DNA of 64,000 nucleotides from Boesenbergia rotunda (lineage: Eukaryota > Streptophyta > Magnoliopsida > Zingiberales > Zingiberaceae): NCBI GenBank assembly GCA_024364735.1, contig JAGFNQ010005198.1, positions 18,983 through 82,982 on the forward strand. The letters are read 5' to 3'. The notes beneath the pieces were generated by a model that was given only the letters and a program-made list of their open reading frames with translations, was not told the DNA's origin and did no database searches. The translations under genes were made by a program, and so were the position numbers. Positions 1-11,800 of this stretch are shown one piece after another (position 1 is the stretch's first letter; each line of letters starts with the position of its first letter).

Positions 1-782
1 AAAGAGAAGAAGAATTAGTTTTATTATAAATTAGTTTATAATAAAACTTGGTTTAAACGGAATAATTAGTTAAGAAAATTTATAGGATAAATTTCTTATA
101 ACTAATTCCGTTTAGAGGGAGACTTAGCAAAGAGTTGCTACTATATAAAGGACCCAAAGGCTAGCCCCTTAGACATCAATCAATTAATCAAGAGATTAAT
201 TACTCTCTCCCTCTCTCTTTAATCTCTCCTCTCCTCTTCTTCTTCCCTTAGGGCCGGCGCACCCTAGCTCCTCTAGGGCCGGCGCCCCAACCAAATCCAA
301 GAAGGTGAAAGTTGCCGTGAGCATTGAAGAAGAAGAAGGAGAACCCGAACGCGAAGTAGAAGAAGCGGATAGCGACTCCTCTCTTCCGAATACGATTCCG
401 TTACTTCATTGGTTAGTTTTCCTAATTTTTCTCTTGTCCTTCTAGTTGTGCCTTCCGAGAATCTAGTAGTTCTCGTCGGCACAAAACTCGTGACTTTGTG
501 AAGTCATCCCGAAGAGAACTCGGCGTGGACGCGAATAGAGGCGGAGCTTCCAAGGGACGCTACGGTTGGATCTCGTCCCTTACTTCGAGTTACGCGAGGT
601 ATAAAAAATTTACCTTTCCGCAAAGTTTTATTTTATGATTATGTCAACACACCATAAGATTGCATGCTAGATACGAAGTTAAAATAATTTAGGAAATTAT
701 TTTATGCAAACTCTTCCGCTGCACGTAAAAATTTTAAATTTTACGAACTCGTATCCTTGTCGACATGCACCCGGTCCCAACA
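1..782 (+). mobile_element. Long LTR (family G), 3' portion, cut by window start
   Basis: This stretch is the inverted counterpart of 1981 to about 2945: read backwards it matches that region nearly base for base, including the GGCCGGCGC-rich segment near 250-290 and the terminal ACCCGGTCCCAACA. It ends in CA at 782, as an LTR 3' end should. No primer-binding site follows it, unlike the partner at 1981. It is therefore an LTR in plus orientation whose own internal region is not attached here. The short minus-strand reading frame at 273-482 is a by-product of GAAGAA/TTC repeats and is not a gene. Confidence 0.8.
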
Positions 783-1980
783 TATTATTCATAAACTAAT
801 TCCATGGTTTGAACATGTTGAGGTTCAAGTCGGGCATGGATGTGTCCATCAACCCAAACAAGAAACAAAACTCCAATTCTAACCATATTAATGGAAGGTG
901 TTGGCCTTAATATTTTGTAAGGGGTTTTGGGTCTCATCTTTCTTTTCTAAGCACATTCATGACATAGAATTATGTCATGACTAACGATTTCCTTAATTAA
1001 GTATGTATGTGACTTAAGTTATCAAGTCTCATCAATTGAATTAGGAACCGGATTTCCTAATTCCAATTTCATACTTAATTAAAGGAATTTTTTTGGGAAA
1101 CAATTTCCTAAATTGTCATAATTAATTTCGAAAATAATATGTTCAAGACTTTGATTTCTCTAAATCAAATCTTGTTAAATTAAGAGGCAAATCCCTTAAT
1201 TCAACTACATATTATTTTCATGAAAATCTCATTTAAGAAATCTCTATAGGAAACCATTTTCCTAATTAATTTTGGAGACAACAATATGTAAGAGCATCAC
1301 CTCTTCAAACATATTTTATTCATGGATTTAATTAATTACAACAAATTATTTTCTAAGGGTGGCTCCTCGAGGCTCAGATACCCAAAGAAAAGTAATGTGT
1401 TGTAAATCCAATTGGACGGCTCCCCGAGGCTCAATCCAAATCAAACATGACAATTTCAATTAAAAATTGGGAAATTAAATTACAACAACTAACTTTAAAT
1501 TGGACGGCTCCCCGAGGCTCAATCCAAAATAAAAAATTTTGTTGTCAATTTAAAAACCAATTCAAATTTAATTGTCAATTAACTGTCCATGAATTTGTCT
1601 AGACTTTCTTAAAAGAAAGTGCCCAAAATTGCGAGATTTCGAAAATTGATTTTCAGAATAATTGTAAGTTTCTGGTACAAAGGAAACTTACATATTTCCA
1701 AAATTGGAAAATTTCTAAAATAGAAAAATTTCCAAAATTGGAAAGTTTCCAAAGATGGGAAGTTTTCACAATTATTATAAAATTTCAAAAACTAGAAAAT
1801 TTCAAACGTTTGAGAAATTTCATGAGGATTTCCAAACTTTGAAATTCCTAAATCTAAAATTTATTATAATTTGAAAGTTTCCATAATTGAAAAAAAAATT
1901 TTCCGAAATTGAGATCATTACAAAGTTTTCCACAAAACAATTATATGATTATGTCGAACACTAACCGGCTCTAATACCAC
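783..1980 (-). other. Non-coding internal spacer between inverted family-G LTRs
   Basis: No open frame of useful length exists on either strand. The sequence is AT-rich with many short AAATTTC/GAAATTT alternations (about 1620-1930). A motif related to GGCTCCCCGAGGCTCA occurs three times near 1361, 1417 and 1505. Read on the minus strand from 1980 it starts with a primer-binding site, so it is the 5' leader of an LTR element. It runs into an oppositely oriented LTR at 782 instead of reaching gag. Confidence 0.6.
1968..1979 (-). promoter_or_regulatory. Primer-binding site of the family-G LTR
   Basis: The minus strand reads TGGTATTAGAGC one base beyond the LTR end (CCCAACA). This matches the 3' end complement of plant initiator tRNA-Met (TGGTATCAGAGC) with one change. 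It fixes 1981-4403 as a 5' LTR on the minus strand. Confidence 0.75.
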
Positions 1981-4403
1981 TGTTGGGACCGGGTGCATGT
2001 CGACAAGGATACGAGTTCGTAAAATTCAAAATTTTTACGTGCAGCGGAAGAATTTGCATAAAATAATTTCCTAAATTATTTTAACTTCGTATCTAGCATG
2101 CAACCTTATAGTGTGTTAACATAATCATAAAATAAAACTTTGCGGAAAAGTAAACTAATTTACATTGTACCTCTCGTAACTCGAAGTAAGGGACGAGATC
2201 CAACCGTAGCGTCCCTTGGAAGCTCCGCCTCTATTCGCGTCCACGCCGAGTTCTCTTCGGGATGACTTCGCAAAGTCACGAGTTTTGTGCCGACGAGAAC
2301 TACTAGATTCTCGGAAGGCACAACTAGAAGAACAAGAGAGAAATTAGGAAACTAACCAATGAAGTAACGGAATCGAATTCCGAGAAGAGAGGAGTCGCTA
2401 TCCGCTTCTTCTTCTTCTTGTTCGGGTTCTCCTTCTTCTTGATTGCTCACGCCAACTTCAAAGGGGGAAGTTGTTTGGTGCGCCGGCCCTAAACCACTAG
2501 GGTGGGCGCCGGCCCTAGGCAAGAGAGGGAGAGGGAGAGGAGAAGAGATTAAGAGAGAGAGAGGGAGAGAATAATTAATCTCTTAATTGGGAATAAGGGC
2601 TAGCCTTTGGTTCCTTTATATAGTAGCAACTCCTTTGCTAAGTCTCCCTCTAAACCGAATTAACGGAATTAGTTATAAGAAATTTATCTTATAAATTTTC
2701 TTATTGCTTATTCCGTTTAAGCCTAGTCTTATTATAACTAATTTATAATAAAACAAATTAATTATCATAAGAAAATTTATCTTATAAATTCTCTTATGAA
2801 TTTTATTATAACTAACTTTATAATAAAACTAATTAATTATCATAAGAAATTTATCCTATAAATTCTTATGAATTATTCCGTTTAAACCAAGTTTTATTAT
2901 AACTAATTTATAATAAAACAAATTCTTCTTCTCTTTAAATTATAGAATAAATTTTATAAGAAATTTATAAACTTTCTTATTATGGAAAAATCAATTCATA
3001 ATTGATTTTATAAAATTAAAATAAACTCAATTCATGGATTATTTTAATCTTCCATAAAAGAATAAATTTCTATAAATTTATTTATATAAATTTCTTTATA
3101 CAAATTTATTTATCCATAATTTATAAAATAAATCGCGCTGGATTTATCTTATTAATTAAACCAAAATAATTTGGTTTTCTCCTCTTATTGTGGCCGGCCA
3201 CCAAAGGGGGTTTTGGCACCCTCTTTGGCCGGCCAAACCAACCCGAACCGTAGCGAATTAAACTCATTTAATTCGCCCAAAAAGCCTTCAAAAGACTTAG
3301 CCATTTTTAGCTTCCATTGCGCCTCTGACTAACTCAGATTCGACTTATTTCTCTTGATCGGAAAATCGAATTTTCAACTCATTTTAAATCCCTCGGATTA
3401 CTCGTAGTGCGTGTGACTAAATAGGCTTTCGATTTATGTTGGCCGTCTATAATTAACTAATTATAGAACGATCATGAGTGGCACCTAGTAGTACATCATG
3501 ATCCCCAATTAATCGAAAGATCAACGGTTTGACCTCAGAAGAAATTATTCTGAAACCCTTCAGCAACTCTAATGAATCGTGCCCCATTCCCTTCACCACC
3601 TTATACCCACTTGGTTCAGGACACGGTCAATGGTGTCAGTCCCCACTAGGCTGACTACGTCACACCTAGCCCAAGTAATGTCTTACTCGTCCTTTGGATT
3701 TCTAATTACTCTCATGTATTTTAGAGACTCTCACTCTAAACATGATATGCTCTGGCCAGAGGCTTTGAGTAACAATCCGATGATAGGCCTGGGTATACAT
3801 CTCCTCGCAATGAGTGGTGATTCCTTTATAGGCTGTTCAAATATCTTCGGGCACTTCGGCTTATACCCGATCATCCTGGGTCCACACCTCCTTGGAGATG
3901 CTTGCTTAAGATGTCAAAGTATAAGTCTCTATGACCAAGATGACTTGAACACCGCAAGTCAAAGGAACATCGCACTTAAGCCGCAGTAAGATCTTCATTG
4001 ACATATCTACATGTAGATTCCCATATGAAGTCTTACAGCTAGTCACTCCAATGAACTAGTTCCCTTAACTAGCATCCATGTTTATCTCCGGACATCCCAA
4101 TGTCACCAGCCAGTGAGAATCAGCTGAATAGAGAATAACCCATGCTAGTCTCAATAGAACTGATAATGTCCGTATTTATCAATTCATCGACTAGGGATAT
4201 TTCCAACACTTCACATTTGCACATTTAGAGATAATCACTAGTTGTGATCCCATCACAAATTCTCTTATGCTGTGAACTGTATGGCGGGCATTCAGTAGAT
4301 GAGTTTAAGATCCCAATCAAATACACAAACATGTATACTCAAATAGTGAATTATTATTTATTGAAATAAATGTTTACAATCATAAGGCGATTGCCTTAGG
4401 ACA
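1981..4403 (-). mobile_element. Long LTR (family G), complete, minus strand
   Basis: On the minus strand it begins TGTCCTAAGGC (ending at 4403) and finishes CCGGTCCCAACA (1981), giving 2423 bp with TG...CA ends. A TATA sequence (TATATAAAGG, minus strand) lies at 2613-2622, and a PBS abuts its 3' end. Very long LTRs of this kind are typical of Angela/Tork-like Ty1/copia elements, but no coding part is attached, so the clade is inferred only. The 136-residue open frame at 3579-3989 lies wholly inside the LTR and has no recognisable domain. It sits inside a family-A LTR, whose remainder resumes at 4404. Confidence 0.75.
2613..2622 (-). promoter_or_regulatory. TATA box of LTR-G
   Basis: TATATAAAGG on the minus strand, followed by a pyrimidine-rich leader (CTCTCTCC-type runs, 2520-2580), as expected around the U3/R boundary of a plant LTR. 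Confidence 0.6.
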
Positions 4404-5246
4404 CTTCTCTCATATCACTAACAAGCTTCGCGCTGGCTTGCTTCGTTAGCTTGAGCTTGGGGGCGCCCGGGACGCTGGGGCGCCCGGGAGCATGGGGGCG
4501 CTCAGGAGCATGGGGGCGCCCGAGACGGGGGCGCCCTGCCCATGAACTGCCGAAGCACTCTTTTTGCTTAGTCTATTTTGTGTTGCCCTTGGGGGCGCCC
4601 GGAACACTGGGGGCGCCCTGCTCAGCTGCTGCCTTTCTCCTTTAAGGCGTTCTGAGCTGCAATGACTCATTCCTTCGGTCCTGCATCCAGGGTTAGTCCA
4701 AAACAAGTACAAAGCAATAGAGTATTAAGTTTATACAGCCTTAGCTGTCTTGGTTCTGACTTTGGGTCACCTAAATGGAGCCCTAGGTCGAACCGACGCC
4801 TACTGTTCCCTCGACGGGGAACGCGTCCTCACCTACTCCTCTCGGGAGAATTTACCTGATGCCAACCGGCTCCTCCGGTTGGACTTTTGCCTAGCAGTCC
4901 TTCTCTAGGTGCCTAGCTGTCCTTCGCCAGGTCTTCAGTACCAAGCTGTCCTTCACCTGGTGCCTAGCAGTCCTTTGCTAGGGCTTTGTATCCTGGCATT
5001 CCTTCGCCAGGTGCCTAGCAGTCCTTGGCTAGGGCTTTGTATCTTGGCATTCCTTCGCCAAGTGCCTAGCAGTCCTTCGCTAGGACTTTGTATCCTGGCA
5101 TTCCTTCGTCAGGTGCCTAGTAGTCCTTCGCTAGGACTCTTCCTGTACACTTGAGTAGCATGTTAGATAAACATTATACCTTATCTTTTGAACCCTTTTG
5201 CCATTATCAAAACACAGGTTCGACTTGGGTGCTTTCTGCACCAACA
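4404..5246 (-). mobile_element. Family-A LTR, truncated, minus strand
   Basis: The right end on the minus strand is TGTTGGTGCAGAAAGCACC, the same start as the complete family-A LTRs at 30211 and 41803. Inside are the family hallmarks: GGGCGCCC palindrome pairs (4460-4620), the segment with CGACGGGGAACGCG (about 4810), and an array of hairpin units with a GAAGGA loop (about 4893-5145 on the minus strand). The promoter-proximal and 3' parts are missing because LTR-G interrupts it at 4403. GC-rich open frames here on both strands come from the palindromes and are not genes. Confidence 0.8.
4893..5145 (-). repeat. Hairpin array (GAAGGA-loop units) in truncated A LTR
   Basis: Tandem units of about 20 nt with six-base complementary arms around an eight-base loop containing GAAGGA, for example CCTAGC-GAAGGACT-GCTAGG on the minus strand, separated by short linkers. 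Arms differ between units (CCTAGC/GCTAGG, CCTGGC/GCCAGG types) while staying complementary. See the fuller array at 30320-30512. Confidence 0.8.
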
Positions 5247-5763
5247 TATATCACCAGCCTTACCGACTATGATAAGGAAGAGATGTGATTGAAGTTGTTG
5301 CGAGCAGATGATAAAGTTATTTATCTGTTGCGATCAGAAGTCAAAGTTATAATTAAACTTTATCTCTTAAAGGATAACTTTATCCTTTAATCAGATCCAA
5401 TGGATGCAGTTTAATCCTATCCAAGATCAAGCATCCAGATTACATCCAAGAATCAACGGTCAAGAGAAAATTCATCAAAAATCAACAATCTAGATTTATT
5501 CTCTTAGGCTATAGATAGGCTTAGAGTTTCAACCTTTTGAATCAATCATTTTTATTCATTCTTGTAAAATCTCTAAAAGTCTAGCGTGCTATTTTTGTAA
5601 GGCCTCTCCGCCACAAGGAGATTTTTATTGAGCGTCCACTGCCTTGGAAGCAACGTTCTCAGTTGCGACCAAGTTTTTTTTTTAAAGACGAGTGCCTCCA
5701 CTTTCATAAAAAAAATTTCCCCATCTATTCATCCCCCTCTAGCCGGTCCAACCCGATCCAACA
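5247..5763 (+). mobile_element. Family-B LTR, 3' part of the 5' LTR
   Basis: It matches 17467-17984, the end of the complete 3' LTR of the same element, and closes with CCCGATCCAACA directly before a primer-binding site. Its upstream part was displaced by the family-A LTR that ends at 5246. At the corresponding point of the 3' copy (about 17468) the sequence runs uninterrupted, so the insertion point is clear. Confidence 0.8.
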
Positions 5764-5765
5764 AG

Positions 5766-5777
5766 TGGTATCAGAGC
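5766..5777 (+). promoter_or_regulatory. Primer-binding site of element B
   Basis: TGGTATCAGAGC, the exact 12-base match to the 3' end complement of plant initiator tRNA-Met, two bases after the LTR end. Confidence 0.85.
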
Positions 5778-5828
5778 CAAAGGTCACCGCAGAAGGACAA
5801 ATCGCCGACTGTAGCAATTTCAAGAAAA

Positions 5829-6536
5829 ATGGTTGGTGCCGTAATCTACCCGCCGAAATTTGAGGGGGAGTTCGCGATGTGGAAGCGCCGAATGCAGGTA
5901 TTTTTTAAAACAAATATTGAACTGCTATTAATTATGAAAAATGGTTTTTCAGTTCCAAAAGACAACAACGACAAGGATAAAGAAATATAGCCGTGGACTA
6001 AGAAGGAGCAAGCAGACTTTGTAGCAAACGGCAAAGTAGAATTCATCTGCTAGCCGTTCTTCCCACACAAGAAGTCACCCGCATCGGAAACTACAACTCA
6101 GCAAAAGAGCTCAGGGAGAAATTCTTGGAATTGCATGAAGGTACCTCAGAGGCAAAACTAGCGCGACGAGACCTTCTTCGAAGCCAACTGACAAACCTCC
6201 AAAAGGAGGATGAAGAATCAGTTGCGCATTTACACGCCAAGGTAAAGGAATTAATCACAGACCTTGAAAACCTTGGAGAAAAGGTAACAAGTCGGGACGC
6301 TCAAAGGTATGTCTTAAATGCGTTTCCGAGAACCCCGGAATGGACCTCGGTAATCGACGCTTATTTCATTTCGAAAGATTTAGCGGTAAGTACATTAGAG
6401 CAATTATTTTCTACTTTGGAACTTCACGAATCTCATTTTGTAGAAAAGAATAAGAAAGCAGACATCGTCGCACTGAACACAAGGAAGATCCAATTCGATG
6501 AGGAATCCTCGACTGACGATGAAACAACAAAAATGG
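5829..6536 (+). pseudogene. Element B gag, first part (copia-type, broken)
   Basis: The frame opens at ATG 5829 (MVGAVIYPPKFEGEF...), a copia Gag N-terminus with a UBN2-like core. The LHEGTSEAKLARRDLL block and the SRDAQRYVLNAFPRTPEW block are characteristic of SIRE-like Gags. It is damaged: TAG at 5988, and a frame change near 6045, after which the reading continues through 6125-6536. At 6536 the gypsy element C was inserted and the gene resumes at 15567. Similar blocks occur in the D gag (25983) and A' gag (31714). Gag would form the virus-like particle that packages the element RNA in the cytoplasm. The copy cannot make an intact protein. Confidence 0.8.
6532..6536. repeat. Target-site duplication AATGG (left copy) of element C
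   Basis: AATGG directly before the 5' LTR is repeated at 15562-15566 directly after the 3' LTR. A 5-bp duplication is the usual product of Ty3/gypsy integrase. Confidence 0.9.
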
Positions 6537-8566
6537 TGTAACGCCCGAAAATTCTCGAAACTAATTTTAGAAGTATCTTAGAATTTATTCCAAATTTATG
6601 GATATTTTTATAAATTTTTCCGTAAACGAAAGTGGCAAAAAGGGTTATAAACAGAAAATCGCGTAGGTGGGAATCGAACCCTTCACCTACGCTGTGAGAG
6701 ACAAAGGGGCGGACCAGTTGCGCTGGTTTGTTTTTGTTGAAATAGATTGAGCGAAACAATAGATAAGGTATAATTAGGTAGTATAAATAGATAATTAAGG
6801 AGAGAAGTTTTATTTTCCCTCAACTCAAACCCTTCCTCGCCCAAACCAGCCGCACGCCGCCCTCTTCTCTCCTCTCTTGGGCGAAACCACACCAAGCCTA
6901 GGGCTTTCCTCCGGTGGCCGGCCAAGGCTCTCCTCCGAGAGATTTTCCGATATTCGGAATCCCCACGACGAGAGGAACGCGTGAGCGCGAAGAAATCTCC
7001 GAGACTCCGAGTTTCTCCGGAACCTCCGATGCCGTTCTTGGTTGTAAGTCCAAGATATCGAGGTAAGTACTGCTCACCTGCAGTAAGAGGCGGTTTTCCG
7101 CAAGAATTTCCCTTAAAAAGTTTTAAAAGAGATATTTACCTTTAGTTTAAGATTTTGCATGTGATCTTAGTTCATTTTATGCTTATATGTTAATGATAGA
7201 GTACCCTATGTGAGCGTAGGGTCTAAGGAATCTATAAGAAAAGAAAAGAAAGATAAAGAAAAAGAAAAGAGAAGGCCAAGGCCTTACGAAATCCCCAAAA
7301 GTCAAGACTTAGGGATTTGGGCACACAAGGTGTTCGATAAAATGCCAAGGCATTTAAAGATAAGAAAGAAAAGAGAGAAAAGCTATTTTACTTTCTAAGG
7401 CCAGTACCCGGCGTCCAAGGGCGTCGTTAAAGAAATCCAGGTGTCCAATTCCAAGGTCTTGGCCCTGGTAGACCAAGGTCTGCTCTATTAGGATTGGTGG
7501 CTCGCTACCCCAACCTTTTAGGGAACGCGCATAAGATGGTACTTACGTCTTAAGTGGATCCAAGTGAGTATTATTTTCAAATATATGCTTTAGCAGAATT
7601 TTCCTAAAAGTTAAAGAAAGATGTAAAATTAAAGAATTGCTAAAGTTTCAAGTTAAGCCAAGAAAAAGTGAGTTAAGACTTATGGATGCTTGAGTATGCA
7701 TGTTTTGAATTATACATGTTTTAGTGTTTCTTTTAAGTATAAAAGTATCTCATGTGATTTCACATTGTTTAAAAAGCATGCTTGCACATTTCGAGATTTT
7801 GTGAGCTAGATAGTACTTGCTAAGCTTTATGCTTATTAGTTGCATTTCCTCTTACTGCAGATAAAGGTAAAGACAAGCAATTCTGAAGGAAGGCGACGAG
7901 GCGGTGCTGAGTGACGTGTGTGTGGTGGCTGACCTTGGAGAGATCCTTGGGATGAGATAGTTTAGCTTATTTGAAATGCATGTTTAAGATTTCCAAATTC
8001 CAAGTTATTGTGTTATGGAGTTTATTAAACATTCATGCTTCGGATAGTTTTACATGCTCAATTTTGTAGAATGAAGATTCCATGTCATTTCAATTAGTAT
8101 GCATACTTTTGTGAATGCACTAGATGAGCAAGGGCATGAGTAGTTTAACATGTGGATACATTGCATTTTAGACTTATTCTTGAGCTTATTATTATTCCCT
8201 TTAGGACTAGGTCCTAATTGTACTTAAAATGCTTGTAAATTCGGTAGAAAAGTAAGATTTACATTCTATGAAGTTCTAGAAATATTATTGCATGTGCCAA
8301 GATGTGGTTAGTTTCGAATTAAGTTTTATTGCTTTAAATATGCTTAGAAAAGTTGCATCCATATTTCATAATGCTCTAGTAATATTATAGCACCTTGTGT
8401 GATGAATTTAAATGCACGACTATTAAAGTTAGAATATCATTCTTAGATAGATTTAAATACAAAAAAAAAAGATTTAAGAAAGTTCCGCAATTTTAGTCGT
8501 TGCATTAGAGTCAAGAAGTAGACAAAGTAACGGTCTGTCTAAGGTAGAGAAGGCGGGGTCGCTACA
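6537..8566 (+). mobile_element. 5' LTR of gypsy chromovirus element C
   Basis: Starts TGTAACGCCCGAAAATTC and ends GGCGGGGTCGCTACA, 2030 bp, almost identical to 13524-15561, which indicates a young insertion. TATA-like GTATAAATAG lies near 6781. An antisense tRNA-like segment lies at 6670-6725. One clear difference from the 3' LTR is the lack of a 16-bp segment just upstream of the TATA box (between about 6778 and 6781). Lysine-rich open frames such as 7210-7398 are low-complexity AAAGAA runs, not genes. Confidence 0.93.
6670..6725 (-). other. tRNA-like (box B/box A) segment antisense in LTR-C
   Basis: The minus strand carries GGTTCGATTCC (6670-6680), a full match to the Pol III box B consensus GGTTCGANTCC. 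About 35 bases upstream on that strand is CCAGCGCAACTGG, close to box A (TRGYNNANNNGG). The arms around box B can pair like a T-arm. It is not a complete tRNA. The 3' LTR copy (13658-13713) keeps both boxes. Confidence 0.5.
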
Positions 8567-8568
8567 GT

Positions 8569-8580
8569 TGGTATCAGAGC
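8569..8580 (+). promoter_or_regulatory. Primer-binding site of element C
   Basis: TGGTATCAGAGC, complementary to initiator tRNA-Met, starting three bases after the 5' LTR end at 8566. Confidence 0.85.
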
Positions 8581-8864
8581 GGTTCCCATTCTCCAGCATC
8601 ACACACACATCAGCATCAACCTTGCCGTCTTCAAGTAAGAAAGTTTTAAGTTTCAGTTTTTCTATTTCTCCTTTATCTAATTGCAGTATAGAGAAATGCT
8701 TAAGTACTTACTCCTATGTGTATAGAACAAGGAAGCATGCTTAATACCTTAGTATCACGGAATCATGTTTAATCTCTAGAATGGATATTAGGTTACTAAG
8801 TAAGAAGACAAGTTTATACCTAGAAATGTAGTAGTGATTTTCTTGCTCCTTTATGCATTATTAG

Positions 8865-11800
8865 ATGGCAAGAAGAGGCCGAGCTCCTAATGCAAGGAAC
8901 AGCACTCCAATTCAAGATAATAATGAGCCTGGCATAGAACAGCCAAACCTGATGGCAGTCATTGCTCAAATGCAAGCTCAGATTACAGAGCAACAGAAGA
9001 CCATCGCCACACTGATGGCAAATCAGCACCCAGTGCCCCCTACACCACCCACAGCAGGAGTGGGAACTCCAGTGGTGGCTGAAGTTCCACCAGTCCCACA
9101 GGAGACCCCTGCCATGAACCGAAGACAAGAAGCATACCTCGTCTAGTGGCAGAGGCTGAAACCTGAAAGCTTCTCAGGCACGACTGAGCCCTGGGATGCC
9201 CAGGCTTGGTTCAAGACTTTAGAGAGCACAATGGAGCTTCTTGACTGGCCAGAAGTCGAGAAGGTCAAATGTGCCTCCTTCTGCCTAACTGGAGATGCTC
9301 GTATGTGGTGGGAGCGGGTCAAGAGTAAGAGGATAGTCAACCAGATGAGCTGGACAGATTTCGAGCAAGAGTTCTATGAGGAGTTCTTCCACATGCGGGT
9401 TACCAACAAGCACTACGAGGACTTCATGGAGTTCAGACAAGGTAACCTACCAGTGGGAGAAGCAGTCGCGAAGTTCAACAGACTAGCTCGCCTCTGCCCA
9501 GAGCTAGTCAGCACAGAGAAGGAGCGAGTCAGACAGATGCTCCGCATGCTGAACCCTGAGATAGCACTCAACGTGAATAGCGGGACGCACCGACCCCAGA
9601 CCAGCGAGGAGTTGGTCAGTAGTGCACTAATCTCATAGCACTATCTGAATAGCATCAAGGCACAACAAACACAGCAGAAGCCAGTCCTGATTGAGAGCAA
9701 GACAACAGGAGGCCAGAAGCCTCAGCCAAATAACCAGAACTGGAAGAACAAGAACCACAAAAGGAAGCAGTGGCCTGACAGCCAAAAAGGAAACCCAGAG
9801 AACAAGCAAGCTAGGTATCCACCTTGTCCTAAGTGTGGGAGGACCCATCTAGGAGCATGCCTTTTAGGTGTAACTGGGTGCTACTCATGTGGACAAGAGG
9901 GACACAGATCCAAAGACTTCCCAAACAAGTTTAAGGTACTCCCTCAGCAGTCCGTACAGTATGGAGGCAAGCCTCAGTTACATTACATGCCTACTATACT
10001 CGAGGGACCTCAGATCAGTCAGGGAAGGTTGGAAGCAGCACCAGTTTCAACCAATGCCAGAGTCTTTTCCCTCACGAAGGAAGAAGCTGCCAGCGCCTCC
10101 ACGGTCGTAACAGGTCAAATCGTTATTTTTCAGCATTTAGCTACTACACTGTTTGACACTGGGGCGACCCATTCTTTCGTATCAGTACCTTTTGCTAGTA
10201 AGTTACAGGTGCCTGCAGAGAGTTGGGAGTCCAGATTCCTGACAACTCTCCCCTCAGGGGAAATCATGGAATCCACCCAGAGGTTCCGGGCTGTGTCAAT
10301 CAAGATTTCAGACCGAGAGCTATATGTCGATCTAATAGTCCTTGCGATGCAAGACTTCGACGTCATACTGGGCATGGATTTCCTCAGTAAGTACAGCGCT
10401 TCAGTGGACTATCGCCGGAGGAAGGTGGTTTTCAGTCCAGAAGGAGAACCACCATTTGAATTTCAAGGAGCCCCAAGGAGGAAGACTCAGAAATTCCTCT
10501 CAGCCTTGGCAGCCCACCAGATGCTAGAGCAAGGGTGTGCTGGTTTTCTTGCACACGTAGTGGACTCAGAAGCAAAGAAAGAACTCAAGCAGGAGGATGT
10601 ACGGGTAGTCTGCGAATATCCAGAAGTATTTCCAGAAGAACTACCTGGACTACCTCCCAACAGGGAAGTGGAATTCGAGATCGAGCTAGTACCAGGTACC
10701 GGTCCGGTCTCGAAGGCCCCATATCGTATGTCTCCAGCAGAGTTGAAGGAATTACAAGAGCAACTCCAGGAGCTACTAGACAAGGGCTTCATTCGCCCGA
10801 GTCATTCACCCTGGGGAGCTCCTGTACTTTTCGTCAAGAAGAAGGATGGGTCTATGCGTCTGTGCATAGACTACAGAGCGCTGAACAAGGTAACCATCAA
10901 GAACAAGTACCCCCTTCCTAGAATAGATGATTTGTTTGATCAACTCAAAGGGGCTACAGTGTTCTCGAAGATAGATCTGCGTTCTGGGTATCATCAGCTA
11001 AAGGTTAAAGAAAGTGACATCCCCAGGACGGCCTTCAGGACAAGATACGGCCACTACGAATTTGTAGTGATGCCTTTTGGAGTAACCAATGCTCCAGCAG
11101 TCTTCATGGAGCTGATGAACCACATCTTCAGGGAGTATCTCGATAAATTCGTCATTGTATTTATTGATGATATTCTCATATACTCACAGACTCCAGAGGA
11201 CCATGCTACACACTTGAGGATAGTGCTGCAGATCCTTCAGCAGGAGAAGCTCTATGCAAAATTCTCAAAGTGTGAGTTTTGGCTAGATCAGGTGACCTTC
11301 CTAGGTCACATTGTATCCAAAGAAGGCATTCAAGTTGATCCAGCCAAGATAGAAGCAGTCAGCAACTGGTGTAGACCCAAGAATGCCAGTGAAATCAGAA
11401 GCTTCTTAGGCCTGGCAGGATATTACAGAAAATTTGTGGAGGACTTTTCCAGAATAGCCTCTCCACTCACAGCCCTGACCAGAAAGAATCAGAAGTTTGA
11501 GTGGTCAGATAAATGCGAGCACAGCTTCCTAGAACTGAAGAAAAGATTGACTAGTGCTCCCATCCTGACTGTTCCAGAGAGTGACAAGGCCTTTGACATC
11601 TACAGTGATGCATCCAAGATGGGCCTTGGAGCTGTCCTCATGCAAGATGGTAAAGTAATAGCATATGCCTCCAGACAGCTCAAGGACTATGAGAAGAATT
11701 ACCCTACTCATGACCTTGAGCTAGCAGCTGTGGTTTTCGCACTGAAGCTCTGGAGACACTACCTGTATGGAGTGCAGTGCAGAATCTTCACAGACCATCA

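Noticed and set aside
3579..3989. 136-residue open frame in LTR-G
   Set aside because: It lies inside a complete LTR, has no known domain, and the LTR's direction is opposite to the frame.
6670..6725. A real tRNA gene
   Set aside because: Only box A/B-like words are present; no acceptor stem, anticodon arm or terminator.
7210..7398. Lysine-rich 62-residue frame in LTR-C
   Set aside because: Low-complexity AAAGAA run in a non-coding LTR; the matching segment of the 3' LTR (14213-14390) is frameshifted.
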